Below, piece by piece: positions 26,401-33,879 of a DNA stretch of 64,000 bases. The notes beneath the pieces were generated by a model. That model searched no databases and had not been told where the DNA came from. It was given only the letters and a program-made list of their open reading frames with translations. The stretch covers positions 35,357 through 99,356 of the forward strand of contig NZ_MVHD01000015.1 in assembly GCF_002086635.1 (NCBI RefSeq). Direction: 5' to 3'. Made by a program: the position numbers and the translations under genes. The DNA comes from Mycobacterium alsense. Lineage in GTDB: Bacteria; Actinomycetota; Actinomycetes; Mycobacteriales; Mycobacteriaceae. How positions within the stretch are numbered: position 1 is the first letter of the stretch; each line of letters opens with the position of its first letter.

Positions 26401-28221
26401 TCACGACGGCGGCACCCCGCCCGGATACGACGGAAGCGCCGGTCCCGCGCTCCTGCCCGACGGGTAGGGAACGCCCGGGTACGGGGTGCTCGGGTAGGTG
26501 GTCGGATACCTGGAGGGCGGATACGCGCTGCTGGGAACCGCGGTGGTCGGGTACGTGGTGGTCGGGTACGTGGTGGTCGGGTACGTGGAGGTCGGGTAGG
26601 TGCTCGTCGGGTAGGTGCTGGTGGGCGGCGTCGTGGTCGGCGGCGTCGTGGTCGGCGGCGTCGTGGTCGGCGGCGTCGTGGTCACCGGCGGATGGGTGGT
26701 GACGACCGTCGTCGGCGGCGGCGCCTCGGTGGGTGCGGAATTCGGGGGTTCGACCGTGGTGGTCGGCGGCGGAGGCGGCTCCAGCCGCGACGATTCGACC
26801 GGCGGGGTCACGCCGTGCACATTGTCGGTGGGTCTGTCGCCGGTTCCGCCGAGCCGCACGGCCAACCCGCCGGCCACCAGCAACACCAGGGCGGCCGCGC
26901 CAATCGCGCTGAGCAGCACCCCCCAGCGCCGGTACCATCGCCGGCGCCGCGCTCGCGGCGCCACCGGAGGTGCCGGCGGGACCACCGCCGCCGCGCCGGG
27001 ATCGCCGGCGTCGACCTCTTCTTCCACGGCGGGCACGGGCAGGCCACCCGACGCGGCTTCCTGCGACCAGGCCAGCGCGCGGTAGGTGGCCGATCGATCG
27101 CCTTCGGCGGTCGCCCGTCCCGCGGCGCTGCGGGCGACCTCGGCCGCCCACGCCGCCGGCGCCATTTCGGTGGCGGCGACGCCCAGCGGCGTCGCGGCGG
27201 GGGACGAACGCAGTTGGGCCAGCACCGCGGCGCCGATGGCGGCGCTCAGCCCGGGCTGCGGCGTGGTGACCACCGGCGCCTCCAGCCGGTCCGACAGCCG
27301 ACTGGTGATCAGCGGGATGCAGGCGCCGCCGCCGACCGTCGCGATAGCGGCCAGCCGGCCTGGCGGAATCCCGATGCGCTGCAACACCTCGACAATGCAT
27401 TCGACGAAGCGTTGCAACGGCGTGGAGATGAGGGTTTCGAACTCGCCGCGCGCCAGTCGAAAGTCCGCGCCGATGCCGGGCAGGTCGGCGGGGATGACGG
27501 TGACCGTGGCCGACGACAGCTGCTCCTTGGCGATGCGGCACTGAACCAGCCTTCGGTCCAGCGGGGGCAGCGGCGCGGTGCCGGCCGCGTCGGCGCCGGG
27601 GTCCGACGCGACGTGTCGCAGGATCGTCTGATCGAGCTGATTGCCGGAGAAGCCGGTGTAGCGCATGGTGGGCGCGATCTGGCGGAAGTTGGCGGCCGCA
27701 TCGGCCAGGGTGATGCTGGTGCCGCTCGCGCCGAAGTCGCACAGCACCACGACGCCGTCGTCGGGAAATCCGGGCTGGGCGTACAGCGCCGCGAGCGCCG
27801 CCGTGCCGTCGCAGATGAACGCCGGCGGCTCCGTGTCGGGCGTCAGGGCGGGGCAACTGCGCACCGCCGCACGCAGGGCACCGACCTGGTGCTCGACCCA
27901 ATGCCCGGGCACGGCGACGGCGACCGGCGCGCCACAGCCGACGGTACGGGCCATCCCTTCGAGCGCGGCGGCGGTCAGCGCCTCGCCCGCGTGGGCCGAC
28001 CCGTCGGCCGCCACCACCAGTTCGGGGTCGCCCACCCGCTCGACGAAGCCGCGCAACGGCAGGCCGGGCTCGTCCAGGCCGGGATTCTCCTCCGGGGTGC
28101 CGACCTCCGGGGGCCGGTGGCCGAACAGCGTGAGCACCGAACCGCGGGTCACCGGCGCCCCACCGGCGCGCGCGGCCACCAGGTTCGCCGTGCCGATCGA
28201 CAGGCCGAGCGGGCCGCTCAT
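26401..28221 (-). CDS. Hsp70/actin-fold ATPase-like protein with one membrane helix and Thr-Pro-rich outer tail
   Basis: The start is the ATG at 28221 (MSGPLGLSIGTANLVAAR), with GGGGGAG directly upstream; 606 residues. Residues 1-370 follow the DnaK/actin nucleotide-binding layout: phosphate-1 GLSIGTANLV, phosphate-2 VVLCDFGASGTSIT and adenosine-type ATVGGGACIPL. There is no DnaK substrate-binding domain. Basic RRRRWYRRW precedes a membrane helix (VLLSAIGAAALVLLVAGGL), then a long extracytoplasmic tail of Thr-Pro and Tyr-Pro-Thr repeats. It may sense or transmit a cytoplasmic state to the envelope. Family name not recognised. Confidence 0.75.
   Translation of the reverse strand: MSGPLGLSIGTANLVAARAGGAPVTRGSVLTLFGHRPPEVGTPEENPGLDEPGLPLRGFVERVGDPELVVAADGSAHAGEALTAAALEGMARTVGCGAPVAVAVPGHWVEHQVGALRAAVRSCPALTPDTEPPAFICDGTAALAALYAQPGFPDDGVVVLCDFGASGTSITLADAAANFRQIAPTMRYTGFSGNQLDQTILRHVASDPGADAAGTAPLPPLDRRLVQCRIAKEQLSSATVTVIPADLPGIGADFRLARGEFETLISTPLQRFVECIVEVLQRIGIPPGRLAAIATVGGGACIPLITSRLSDRLEAPVVTTPQPGLSAAIGAAVLAQLRSSPAATPLGVAATEMAPAAWAAEVARSAAGRATAEGDRSATYRALAWSQEAASGGLPVPAVEEEVDAGDPGAAAVVPPAPPVAPRARRRRWYRRWGVLLSAIGAAALVLLVAGGLAVRLGGTGDRPTDNVHGVTPPVESSRLEPPPPPTTTVEPPNSAPTEAPPPTTVVTTHPPVTTTPPTTTPPTTTPPTTTPPTSTYPTSTYPTSTYPTTTYPTTTYPTTAVPSSAYPPSRYPTTYPSTPYPGVPYPSGRSAGPALPSYPGGVPPS
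26541..26690 (-). repeat. 15-bp tandem repeats encoding TTTPP and TYPTS units
   Basis: Two adjoining runs of 15-base units. About 26631-26690 repeats GTCGTGGTCGGCGGC (Thr-Thr-Pro-Pro-Thr), and about 26541-26630 repeats units like GTACGTGGTGGTCGG (Thr-Tyr-Pro-Thr). They build the extracytoplasmic tail of the Hsp70-fold protein; copy number can change without loss of frame. Confidence 0.85.
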
Positions 28222-28464
28222 TTCTCCCCCATGTCGCTGTTTGGCGGGCGGAATCCGCGGGTTGAGGGTGTCGGACGTGGGGTCGGCTCGGACCATTGCG
28301 CTCCGGCGCGCCCACGCATCGCGTGTCGCCCCAACCTCGGCGCTGCTGGTTTAACGCGGTCACCGCCCTGTGGCAGGGCGGGCGGATTAACCCGATGCGC
28401 AGTCTTCCCGACGGCGCGGGGGTCCAAACGGCGGTCGGGCCCGCGGATCGGCCGCCCGTTCGTT

Positions 28465-28734
28465 TCAGGACCCGCGGTTTTCGCCCAGTTCCTCGACGAT
28501 CGGGCTTTCGGCGGTGATGTCCTTGGCGCTCTCGGTCCGGCCCGGTTCGGTGTGGGTGCGACGCGCCGCGGCCCGGTCGGCGTCGCGAATGACGTCATCG
28601 TCGTTGGCGATGGTGACCGAGGCGGCGACCTGGTTGAGGTTGGTGTAGGTCTCGGGCGGGATCGCCCGCAATCGCGCACCGTCTCGTCGTCGCCGCCGCG
28701 GGGGCCCGAAACCATCGCGCGACGGCGCAGCCAT
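28465..28734 (-). CDS. possible small hypothetical protein
   Basis: 89 residues from the ATG at 28734, ending at 28465. The first 30 residues are Arg/Pro-rich and doubtful. The rest (ETYTNLNQVAASVTIANDDD, then AKDITAESPIVEELGENRGS) has protein-like, acidic composition with low Arg, unlike the shadow frames around it. No ribosome binding site is clear and I do not recognise it. The flanks 28222-28464 and 28735-28846 hold nothing else that I can identify. Confidence 0.4.
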   Translation of the reverse strand: MAAPSRDGFGPPRRRRRDGARLRAIPPETYTNLNQVAASVTIANDDDVIRDADRAAARRTHTEPGRTESAKDITAESPIVEELGENRGS

Positions 28735-28846
28735 CCCCGCGGCTCGGCGCTGCTCATTCAGGCGATGGCCGCCTCCGAGAGCCAGCACTCACACTGGACA
28801 GGCATGGCGGATCAACATCGCGCGGGCCTTCCCGGTGGCGGGCGAT

Positions 28847-30025
28847 CTACACGCCGCGGGCGGCCCGGCAGCGGGCCACCGGCGTGCCGACCAGCTGGAA
28901 CTCCTGGCTCTTGTCCAGCTGGGGATCGACCCCCTCCTGGAAGAGGATGATGATGTCCGAGCCGCCGAACTGGAAGTAGCCGAACTCTTCTCCCTTGGCC
29001 ATGTGCTTGCCGGTGGACGCGGTGAGCACCACCGAGGACACATGGCCCATGCCCACCGGGATGACCGCCACGATCCCGACGTCGCCGCAATCGGACTGCG
29101 ACGTGTCGATGGTGACCACTCCCCGGGTTTGGGAAAACTCGTAGCCGCTGCTGGAGCTGTCGCTGCCTTGCAGCTGGTGCTCCTCGATGCCGACGTGCAT
29201 AAAGACCTTGCCGTTGATGCGGAAGGATTCCTCGAGCATGCCCGCCACCGGCAGGTGGAAGCGGTGGTAGGCGTGCACGGGCAGCATGTAGTGCACGAAC
29301 GTTCCGTTGGCGAAGCTTTCGGCGTATTGGCTGCCCTCGATGAGTTGTTGGATGTTGCCGAACTTTTCGGTCTTGACCGTGTGGGCCGGGATATTGGAGT
29401 CGGCGTCGATGTCATAGGCCGCCTTGAACTTGCAGTCGGCCGGGCGGGTCACCACCAGGTTGGTGGTGGGCTCGGCGATCGGGCGCAGCCCGCCATTGAG
29501 CTCGCGGGCGATGAACTGGTTCGCCGTCAGCCAGCCGCTCGGCGCGTTGGGTGCCCCGTCGACGAGAGACTCGTGGATGCGGTACTGCGGCGAGTTGTCG
29601 ATGAATGACTGCAAGACTTCCGGGCTGAACGACTCGGTGCTGTCCAGGAAGTTCCCCCATTGCCGGGCGAACTCGGTCACCCACTCCCGGAACACTTCGG
29701 AGTTCTGTGCCGCCTGGCCGTCGATGTCTTGGGAGATGAGGAAGTAGAAGTGCGCCTGCCGTTCGTCGACCTCCTGGGCCTTTCCCTCTTGCTGCCAGGC
29801 GTCGGCGTCGGACTCGTGGGGCACCCACCTGACGAAACGCTTCAGGTAGGCCTCGTACTCGCCGATGTCGCGTGGCCATTCCAGCGCCGCGTAGAGGTCC
29901 GGCTTCAGTTCGGCCTCGGCCCACTCGCGGGCCTTGACCAACGAACGCTCGAGACGATCGGCGAGGCCCTGTTCCTTGTCGAGCACCTCCCGAAGCTTTT
30001 TCGTGATCGCTTCCGGCTCGCTCAT
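28847..30025 (-). CDS. phosphatidylserine decarboxylase-like protein
   Basis: The start is the ATG at 30025, with GAAGGAG 8 bp upstream; 392 residues. An N-terminal helical part of about 170 residues (EQGLADRLERSLVKAREWAE, EWVTEFARQWGNFLDS) is followed by a PSD-type domain: YHRFHLPVAG carries the catalytic His, and FGGSDIIILFQEG holds the GS at which PSD proenzymes self-cleave to form the pyruvoyl group (GSD instead of GST). It resembles the soluble PSD-like decarboxylases rather than the standard membrane Psd, so the substrate may be an amino acid or another carboxylate. A good SigF-like promoter is at 30063-30087. Confidence 0.75.
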   Translation of the reverse strand: MSEPEAITKKLREVLDKEQGLADRLERSLVKAREWAEAELKPDLYAALEWPRDIGEYEAYLKRFVRWVPHESDADAWQQEGKAQEVDERQAHFYFLISQDIDGQAAQNSEVFREWVTEFARQWGNFLDSTESFSPEVLQSFIDNSPQYRIHESLVDGAPNAPSGWLTANQFIARELNGGLRPIAEPTTNLVVTRPADCKFKAAYDIDADSNIPAHTVKTEKFGNIQQLIEGSQYAESFANGTFVHYMLPVHAYHRFHLPVAGMLEESFRINGKVFMHVGIEEHQLQGSDSSSSGYEFSQTRGVVTIDTSQSDCGDVGIVAVIPVGMGHVSSVVLTASTGKHMAKGEEFGYFQFGGSDIIILFQEGVDPQLDKSQEFQLVGTPVARCRAARGV

Positions 30026-30062
30026 GTCACTGCTCCTTCGTGCGTCGGTCCACCGCCGTCGC

Positions 30063-30087
30063 GTACCCCCCTTGCCGGCGGGCAAAC
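30063..30087 (-). promoter_or_regulatory. SigF-like promoter for the PSD-like gene
   Basis: Minus strand GTTT (30087-30084), 15 bp, GGGTAC (30068-30063). This is the best match in the window to the mycobacterial SigF pattern. It would start transcripts about 30 bases before the ATG at 30025. Confidence 0.55.
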
Positions 30088-30270
30088 AGGCGCGTGCGCG
30101 GATCATCCGGGCGGCGTGATCGCGCTCGGCGCGTCGTAATCCGGCCGCCCGCACCGTTCAGGTTCCCGCGCACCGGAAGGGTTTCACCGGACGCGGAAAC
30201 GGAAGGCCATGACTTTCAGGACGATTCGCGAGCAAATCGGCGGCGGAGGTATTCGGACATGAGATACCCG

Positions 30271-30336
30271 TCATTCCCGTTCGGCCCACCATCGGGCCAG
30301 CCCGAGCATTGACGAGGGATCGTGACTGCGCGCCAT
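30271..30336 (-). CDS. possible 21-residue peptide or frameshifted small gene
   Basis: An ATG at 30336 has AGGAG 9 bp upstream and encodes MARSHDPSSMLGLARWWAERE before a TGA. In the next frame the text continues as NDGYLMSEYLRRRFARESS up to a stop at 30216, with its own ATG at 30260. Together they look like one roughly 40-residue helical protein broken by a single-base shift, or two short peptides. Not recognised. Confidence 0.3.
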   Translation of the reverse strand: MARSHDPSSMLGLARWWAERE

Positions 30337-30589
30337 GGTGTTTCACTCCTGCAGCGGCCGGCGACCGCTCATCCGGGACAGCACGACCGGCAACGCCAAT
30401 GCCCCCGCGGTAAGCAGGGCGCCGGCGCGCCGATGTAGCTGTGACTGGGTGTACAAGCTAGCGTCGCGGGCACGGGAGCTGAAGTCGCCCTGGGTGCGTC
30501 GAAGCTAACTCCGCCAATTCGCTCAATAACCCGGGCGGCGCATAACCGGTTCGGTGGCGGGTCGCCACCAGGCACGACTTCGAGTTGGT

Positions 30590-30800
30590 CCCCGAGCTCA
30601 CCGAACGTGACTCGGCGGCATAGCATTTCGCCGGCGTCGCGTGGCCTGCCTGCGGCCGGGCCACCTCGGTCATGAAGAACAGCGTGGCCGCGCCGACCAC
30701 CCCCGCGAGCATCAACATGTACGCCGGCACCATGGCGTCGCCGGTCGCCGACACCAGCCACTCCGCGACCAGCGGGTCGGACCGGCGAACAACGACACCG
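30590..30800 (-). pseudogene. remnant of an MFS (metabolite:H+ symporter type) transporter C-terminus
   Basis: On the minus strand, from about 30790 downward, the frame reads DPLVAEWLVSATGDAMVPAY, then MLMLAGVVGAATLFFMTEVA and RPQ. This is the typical last two membrane helices of the ProP/MHS branch of the major facilitator superfamily. There is no start codon, no upstream transporter and no intact remainder, so it is a fragment. The stretch around it, 30337-30901, has no intact gene; a plus-strand scrap at about 30804-30903 (LACDGYRIVKAEFDDIAKYG) also looks like broken coding DNA. Confidence 0.5.
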
Positions 30801-30901
30801 AACCCAACTCGAAAAGTTAGCCTGCGACGGCTACCGGATCGTCAAGGCCGAGTTCGACGACATCGCCAAATACGGCAACGACACCGCCTTGAGGTTGGAC
30901 A

Positions 30902-31315
30902 TCAGCGGCCGCGCACCCGGCGGTTCTCCTTCTTGATCGCGTCGACCAACTCCGACTTGTTCATCGTCGACCTGCCGCGCACATCGAGCCGGCGCGCCAC
31001 GTCGAGCAGGTGCTTCTTGCTGGCGTTGGCGTCCACGCCCTCCGCCGACCGCCCCGTGTCGGAAAGCCCGCCGCGCTCGGCGCGCTCGTCCGACGGGCCC
31101 GGCTGCTCCTTGGGCTCCCAGTGGTCGCCGACCTTTTCGAAGCTGTGCTTGACGGCGGAGTAGGCCACCCGGTGGGCGCGCTCCTCGCTGCCGTACTGTT
31201 CGGCCGCCGAGTCGTGGGCTTTGGCGAACGTGCGTTGGGCCTTGTCGTCGGAGCGCCGCAGGGTGCTGGGCAGCTCACCTCGTTTGGGTTTGCCCTCTTT
31301 CGTCGTCTTGGGCAT
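30902..31315 (-). CDS. ChaB domain protein with Rho-N/SAP-like C-terminus
   Basis: 137 residues; GAGGAGG lies just before the ATG at 31315. The N-terminal 65 residues fit the ChaB domain (KPKRGELPSTLRRSDDKAQR, then FAKAHDSAAEQYG and VAYSAVKHSFEKVGDHWEPK). The C-terminal 40 residues (SKKHLLDVARRLDVRGRSTM, NKSELVDAIKKENRR) are a small helix-extended-helix motif that in Rho and SAP proteins binds nucleic acid. A DNA- or RNA-associated stress role is possible but unproven. It is 16 bp downstream of the DUF1360 gene, so probably in the same transcript. Confidence 0.85.
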   Translation of the reverse strand: MPKTTKEGKPKRGELPSTLRRSDDKAQRTFAKAHDSAAEQYGSEERAHRVAYSAVKHSFEKVGDHWEPKEQPGPSDERAERGGLSDTGRSAEGVDANASKKHLLDVARRLDVRGRSTMNKSELVDAIKKENRRVRGR

Positions 31316-31331
31316 CGAACCTCCTCGCTCG

Positions 31332-31868
31332 TCAGCCCTCGGTCAGCTGCTGCGCCTTGGCGTAGGCCAGCTGCAGGAAGTCGGCCCCGGCAAGGGCGGT
31401 GAAGGTGCCCGCGGTCAGGCGGGTCAGCCTCGGCGCGAAGATCAGGCCGATCACGAAGCCGGTGGCCACCCACATGTCGAGGCAGAAGGGACAGGTCAGC
31501 AGTTCCCCGACGCTGTGCCGCAGCGCGCTGCCCTGCCGGGTTTCCTCCATCACCTCGGCCGGGCCTCCGGATCCCGCGTAGTGCGCGAATGGCGCCCGCA
31601 ACGGGCTGGTCACGGCGTCCTTGGACACGGTGCGCGACAACTTGTGGGTGCCGACGGTGACGGTGACCAGGTCCTGGACGCCCCAGCGCTCGGGCAACCT
31701 GCGCCCGGTGGCCGCCGCGATGACGGCGGTGAGGGTGACCAGGAGCCCGTAAATGCCGAGGACCGCCGTGTAACCCTCCAGCGGTCGGGGGTTGTCCCCG
31801 CGATAGGCGTCGGCTTCCTGCCGCGCGCGTTCGGCGACTCCCTCGGTGATGTCGGGTGCATCGGCCAT
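31332..31868 (-). CDS. DUF1360 membrane protein
   Basis: 178 residues; GAAGGAG precedes the ATG at 31868. Two or three hydrophobic segments (AVLGIYGLLVTLTAVIAAAT and WVATGFVIGLIFAPRL) flank the conserved DUF1360 core (RWGVQDLVTVTVGTHKLSRT and ELLTCPFCLDMWVA with a Cys pair). In Bacillus a DUF1360 protein is a spore or stress protein; the role here is unknown. A SigF-like promoter lies at 31900-31924, and ChaB follows as a second gene. Confidence 0.85.
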   Translation of the reverse strand: MADAPDITEGVAERARQEADAYRGDNPRPLEGYTAVLGIYGLLVTLTAVIAAATGRRLPERWGVQDLVTVTVGTHKLSRTVSKDAVTSPLRAPFAHYAGSGGPAEVMEETRQGSALRHSVGELLTCPFCLDMWVATGFVIGLIFAPRLTRLTAGTFTALAGADFLQLAYAKAQQLTEG

Positions 31869-31899
31869 GGGCGCTCCTTCGGTCGGGGTCCCCTGTGGG

Positions 31900-31924
31900 T
31901 TACCCCGTTGGGCGCGCGAAAATC
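31900..31924 (-). promoter_or_regulatory. SigF-like promoter for the DUF1360-chaB pair
   Basis: Minus strand GATT (31924-31921), 15 bp, GGGTAA (31905-31900). It has the same spacing as the promoters at 30063 and 21433 with one change in the -35 element. The predicted leader is about 24 bases. Confidence 0.45.
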
Positions 31925-31952
31925 ACGATCTTGGGCGAACGGCCCGCATCGA

Positions 31953-31966
31953 TGACAGATATGTCA
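31953..31966 (+). promoter_or_regulatory. palindromic operator candidate upstream of marR
   Basis: TGACAGATATGTCA: perfect 5-bp arms (TGACA/TGTCA) around a 4-bp centre, followed by a further half-site TGACAT that runs into the ATG at 31978. The position fits autoregulation by the MarR-type protein encoded directly downstream. Confidence 0.5.
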
Positions 31967-31977
31967 AGATCACTGAC

Positions 31978-32397
31978 ATGGGTCAGGCCGAAGACGCCCC
32001 GCTTGGCTACCTGCTCTACCGGGTGGGAGCCGTTCTGCGACCGGAGGTTTCCGCGGTGCTGCGCCCGCTGGACCTGACGCTGCCCGAATTCGTTTGCCTG
32101 CGCATTCTTTCACTGAATCCGGGCATGTCCAGCGCCGAGTTGTCCCGGCACACCAACGTCACACCGCAGGCGATGAACACGGTGCTGCGGGGGCTGGAGA
32201 ACATCGGCGCGGTGGAGCGTCCGGCGTCGGTGTCGTCCGGCCGTGCGCTGCCGGCCACGCTGACCGGTCAGGGCCGCGCGCTGCTCAAGCGGGCCGAGGC
32301 CGCGGTCCGGGTCGCCGACGCCCGGATCCTGAGCAAGCTGACCGACGCGCAGCAGCGCGAGTTCAAACGCATGCTGGAAAAGCTCGGCTCCGACTGA
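31978..32397 (+). CDS. MarR family transcriptional regulator (Rv2887-like)
   Basis: 139 residues from the ATG at 31978, the length of Rv2887. The winged helix is complete: LPEFVCLRILSLNPGMSSAE, the recognition helix VTPQAMNTVLRGLENIG and the wing VERPASVSSGRALPATLT. The ends form the dimerisation helices. In M. tuberculosis Rv2887 represses the methyltransferase gene Rv0560c, and its loss gives resistance to some compounds. A palindrome sits at 31953-31966. It is convergent with the amidase gene. Confidence 0.9.
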   Translation: MGQAEDAPLGYLLYRVGAVLRPEVSAVLRPLDLTLPEFVCLRILSLNPGMSSAELSRHTNVTPQAMNTVLRGLENIGAVERPASVSSGRALPATLTGQGRALLKRAEAAVRVADARILSKLTDAQQREFKRMLEKLGSD

Positions 32398-32442
32398 CGG
32401 GCGGGCGATCGCGAGGGCGACGAAGCGGGTCGCAGGGTCAAG

Positions 32443-33858
32443 CTAGCCCGGGTCCTGGATGCGGGCCCACGGCCGGGCCTCCTCGAGCTCGTAGGCGAGC
32501 TCGAGGAGCAGCGCCTCGTGCCCGAGGTCGGCCGTCAGCATCATGCCCACCGGCATGCCGTCGGTGGACTGGGTCAGCGGCAACGAGATCGCCGGCTCCC
32601 CGGTGACGTTTTGCAGCGGGGTGAACGCGACCCAGTCGGTGAGCCGGTCCATCACCTGCCGGTAGTCGGTGGGAGCCAGGTAGCCGACCTCCGGCGTCTC
32701 GTGGCCGAGGGTCGGCGTGAGCACGGCGTCGTAGGTGCGGAACACCCGCGCGGTGTGCCGCCGCAGCCTGCGCAGGCGCACGATCGCCAGTGGGAGGCGG
32801 TGCAGGTTGCGGCCCGCGTGCCGGTCCAGGCCGAGCGTCAGGGCGTCCAGCCGGGTGCGGTCGAACGTGTCGCCGAAGAACCGCCGCCCGGCGCGCACCT
32901 GCGTAAGCGCCAGAAAGCCCCAATACAGCACGAAGTCGTCGACGAAACTGGCCGGCACCGGGGGGTCGATCTGCTCGACGCGGTGGCCCAGCTCCTCGAG
33001 CAGCGCCGCCGACTTCAGGGTCAGCTCACGCACCTGGGGGCTGGACTCGCGCAGCACCGACCGGGTCACCACGGCGATCGTCAGCCGCCGCCGGCCGGGC
33101 CGGGTCACGTGGCCCACCGGCGCGAGCTTTTGGTTGGGCCAGATCCGCTCGGCCTCGGCGTAGAAGGCGGCGGTGTCACGCACCGAGCGGGTCACCACGC
33201 CGTTGGCCACGATGCCCACCGGCATCCGGCGCAGCTCCGCGTCCACCGGCAGCCGGCCGCGCGACGGCTTGAGGCCGACCAGCCCGTTGCAGGCGGCCGG
33301 AATGCGGATCGAGCCGCCGCCGTCGTTGGCGTGGGCTATCGGCACCACCCCGGCGGCGACGAACGCGCCGGAACCCGAGGACGACGCGCCCGCGGTGCGG
33401 TCGGTGTCCCACGGGTTGCGGACGGGTCCCAGCCGCGGGTGTTCGGCCGCGGCGCTGAACCCGAATTCCGACATCTGCGTCTTGCCCAGCGACGTGAGGC
33501 CCGTCGCCAGGAACACGCGGGTGAAATCCCCGTCGGCGGAAGCGTTTTGGGGCGTCCACGCGTCGGTGCCGCGCATCGTCGGCTGGCCGGCGACGTCGAC
33601 GTTGTCCTTGACGAACGTCGGCACGGCGGAGAACACCCCGTCGGCCGCACCGCCCCGGGCCGCCTGGCGGGCCCGCTCGAACCCGTTGTACGCCAGCCCG
33701 TTGAGGGCCGGGTTGACGGCCTCGGTGCGGGCGATGGCGGCCTCGACGACGTCGGCCCTGCCGACCGAACCGGCCCGGATGGCGTCGGCCAGGCCGACCG
33801 CGTCGAGGTCACCGAGGGCATCGTCGCCGAAAGCGTGCACGCGTCGCATAGCAAGCAC
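32443..33858 (-). CDS. amiC: amidase-signature family amidase
   Basis: 471 residues (about 468 if the second Met at 33849 is used). The Ser-cisSer-Lys triad is visible: Lys in TFVKDNVD, the Ser-rich loop AGASSSGSGAFVAAG and the nucleophile region DGGGSIRIPAACNG. It matches the position and length of Rv2888c. It hydrolyses an unknown amide in the cytoplasm. It lies 21 bp downstream of the tsf end of the fused gene, in the same direction. Confidence 0.9.
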   Translation of the reverse strand: MLAMRRVHAFGDDALGDLDAVGLADAIRAGSVGRADVVEAAIARTEAVNPALNGLAYNGFERARQAARGGAADGVFSAVPTFVKDNVDVAGQPTMRGTDAWTPQNASADGDFTRVFLATGLTSLGKTQMSEFGFSAAAEHPRLGPVRNPWDTDRTAGASSSGSGAFVAAGVVPIAHANDGGGSIRIPAACNGLVGLKPSRGRLPVDAELRRMPVGIVANGVVTRSVRDTAAFYAEAERIWPNQKLAPVGHVTRPGRRRLTIAVVTRSVLRESSPQVRELTLKSAALLEELGHRVEQIDPPVPASFVDDFVLYWGFLALTQVRAGRRFFGDTFDRTRLDALTLGLDRHAGRNLHRLPLAIVRLRRLRRHTARVFRTYDAVLTPTLGHETPEVGYLAPTDYRQVMDRLTDWVAFTPLQNVTGEPAISLPLTQSTDGMPVGMMLTADLGHEALLLELAYELEEARPWARIQDPG

Positions 33859-33879
33859 GCTAGTCGGTGGCGCGAGCCG

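Noticed and set aside
26692..28950. A plus-strand open frame of about 750 codons opposite the Hsp70-fold gene
   Set aside because: Low-complexity Arg/Gly-rich antisense of a gene with a good start site and recognisable nucleotide-binding motifs.
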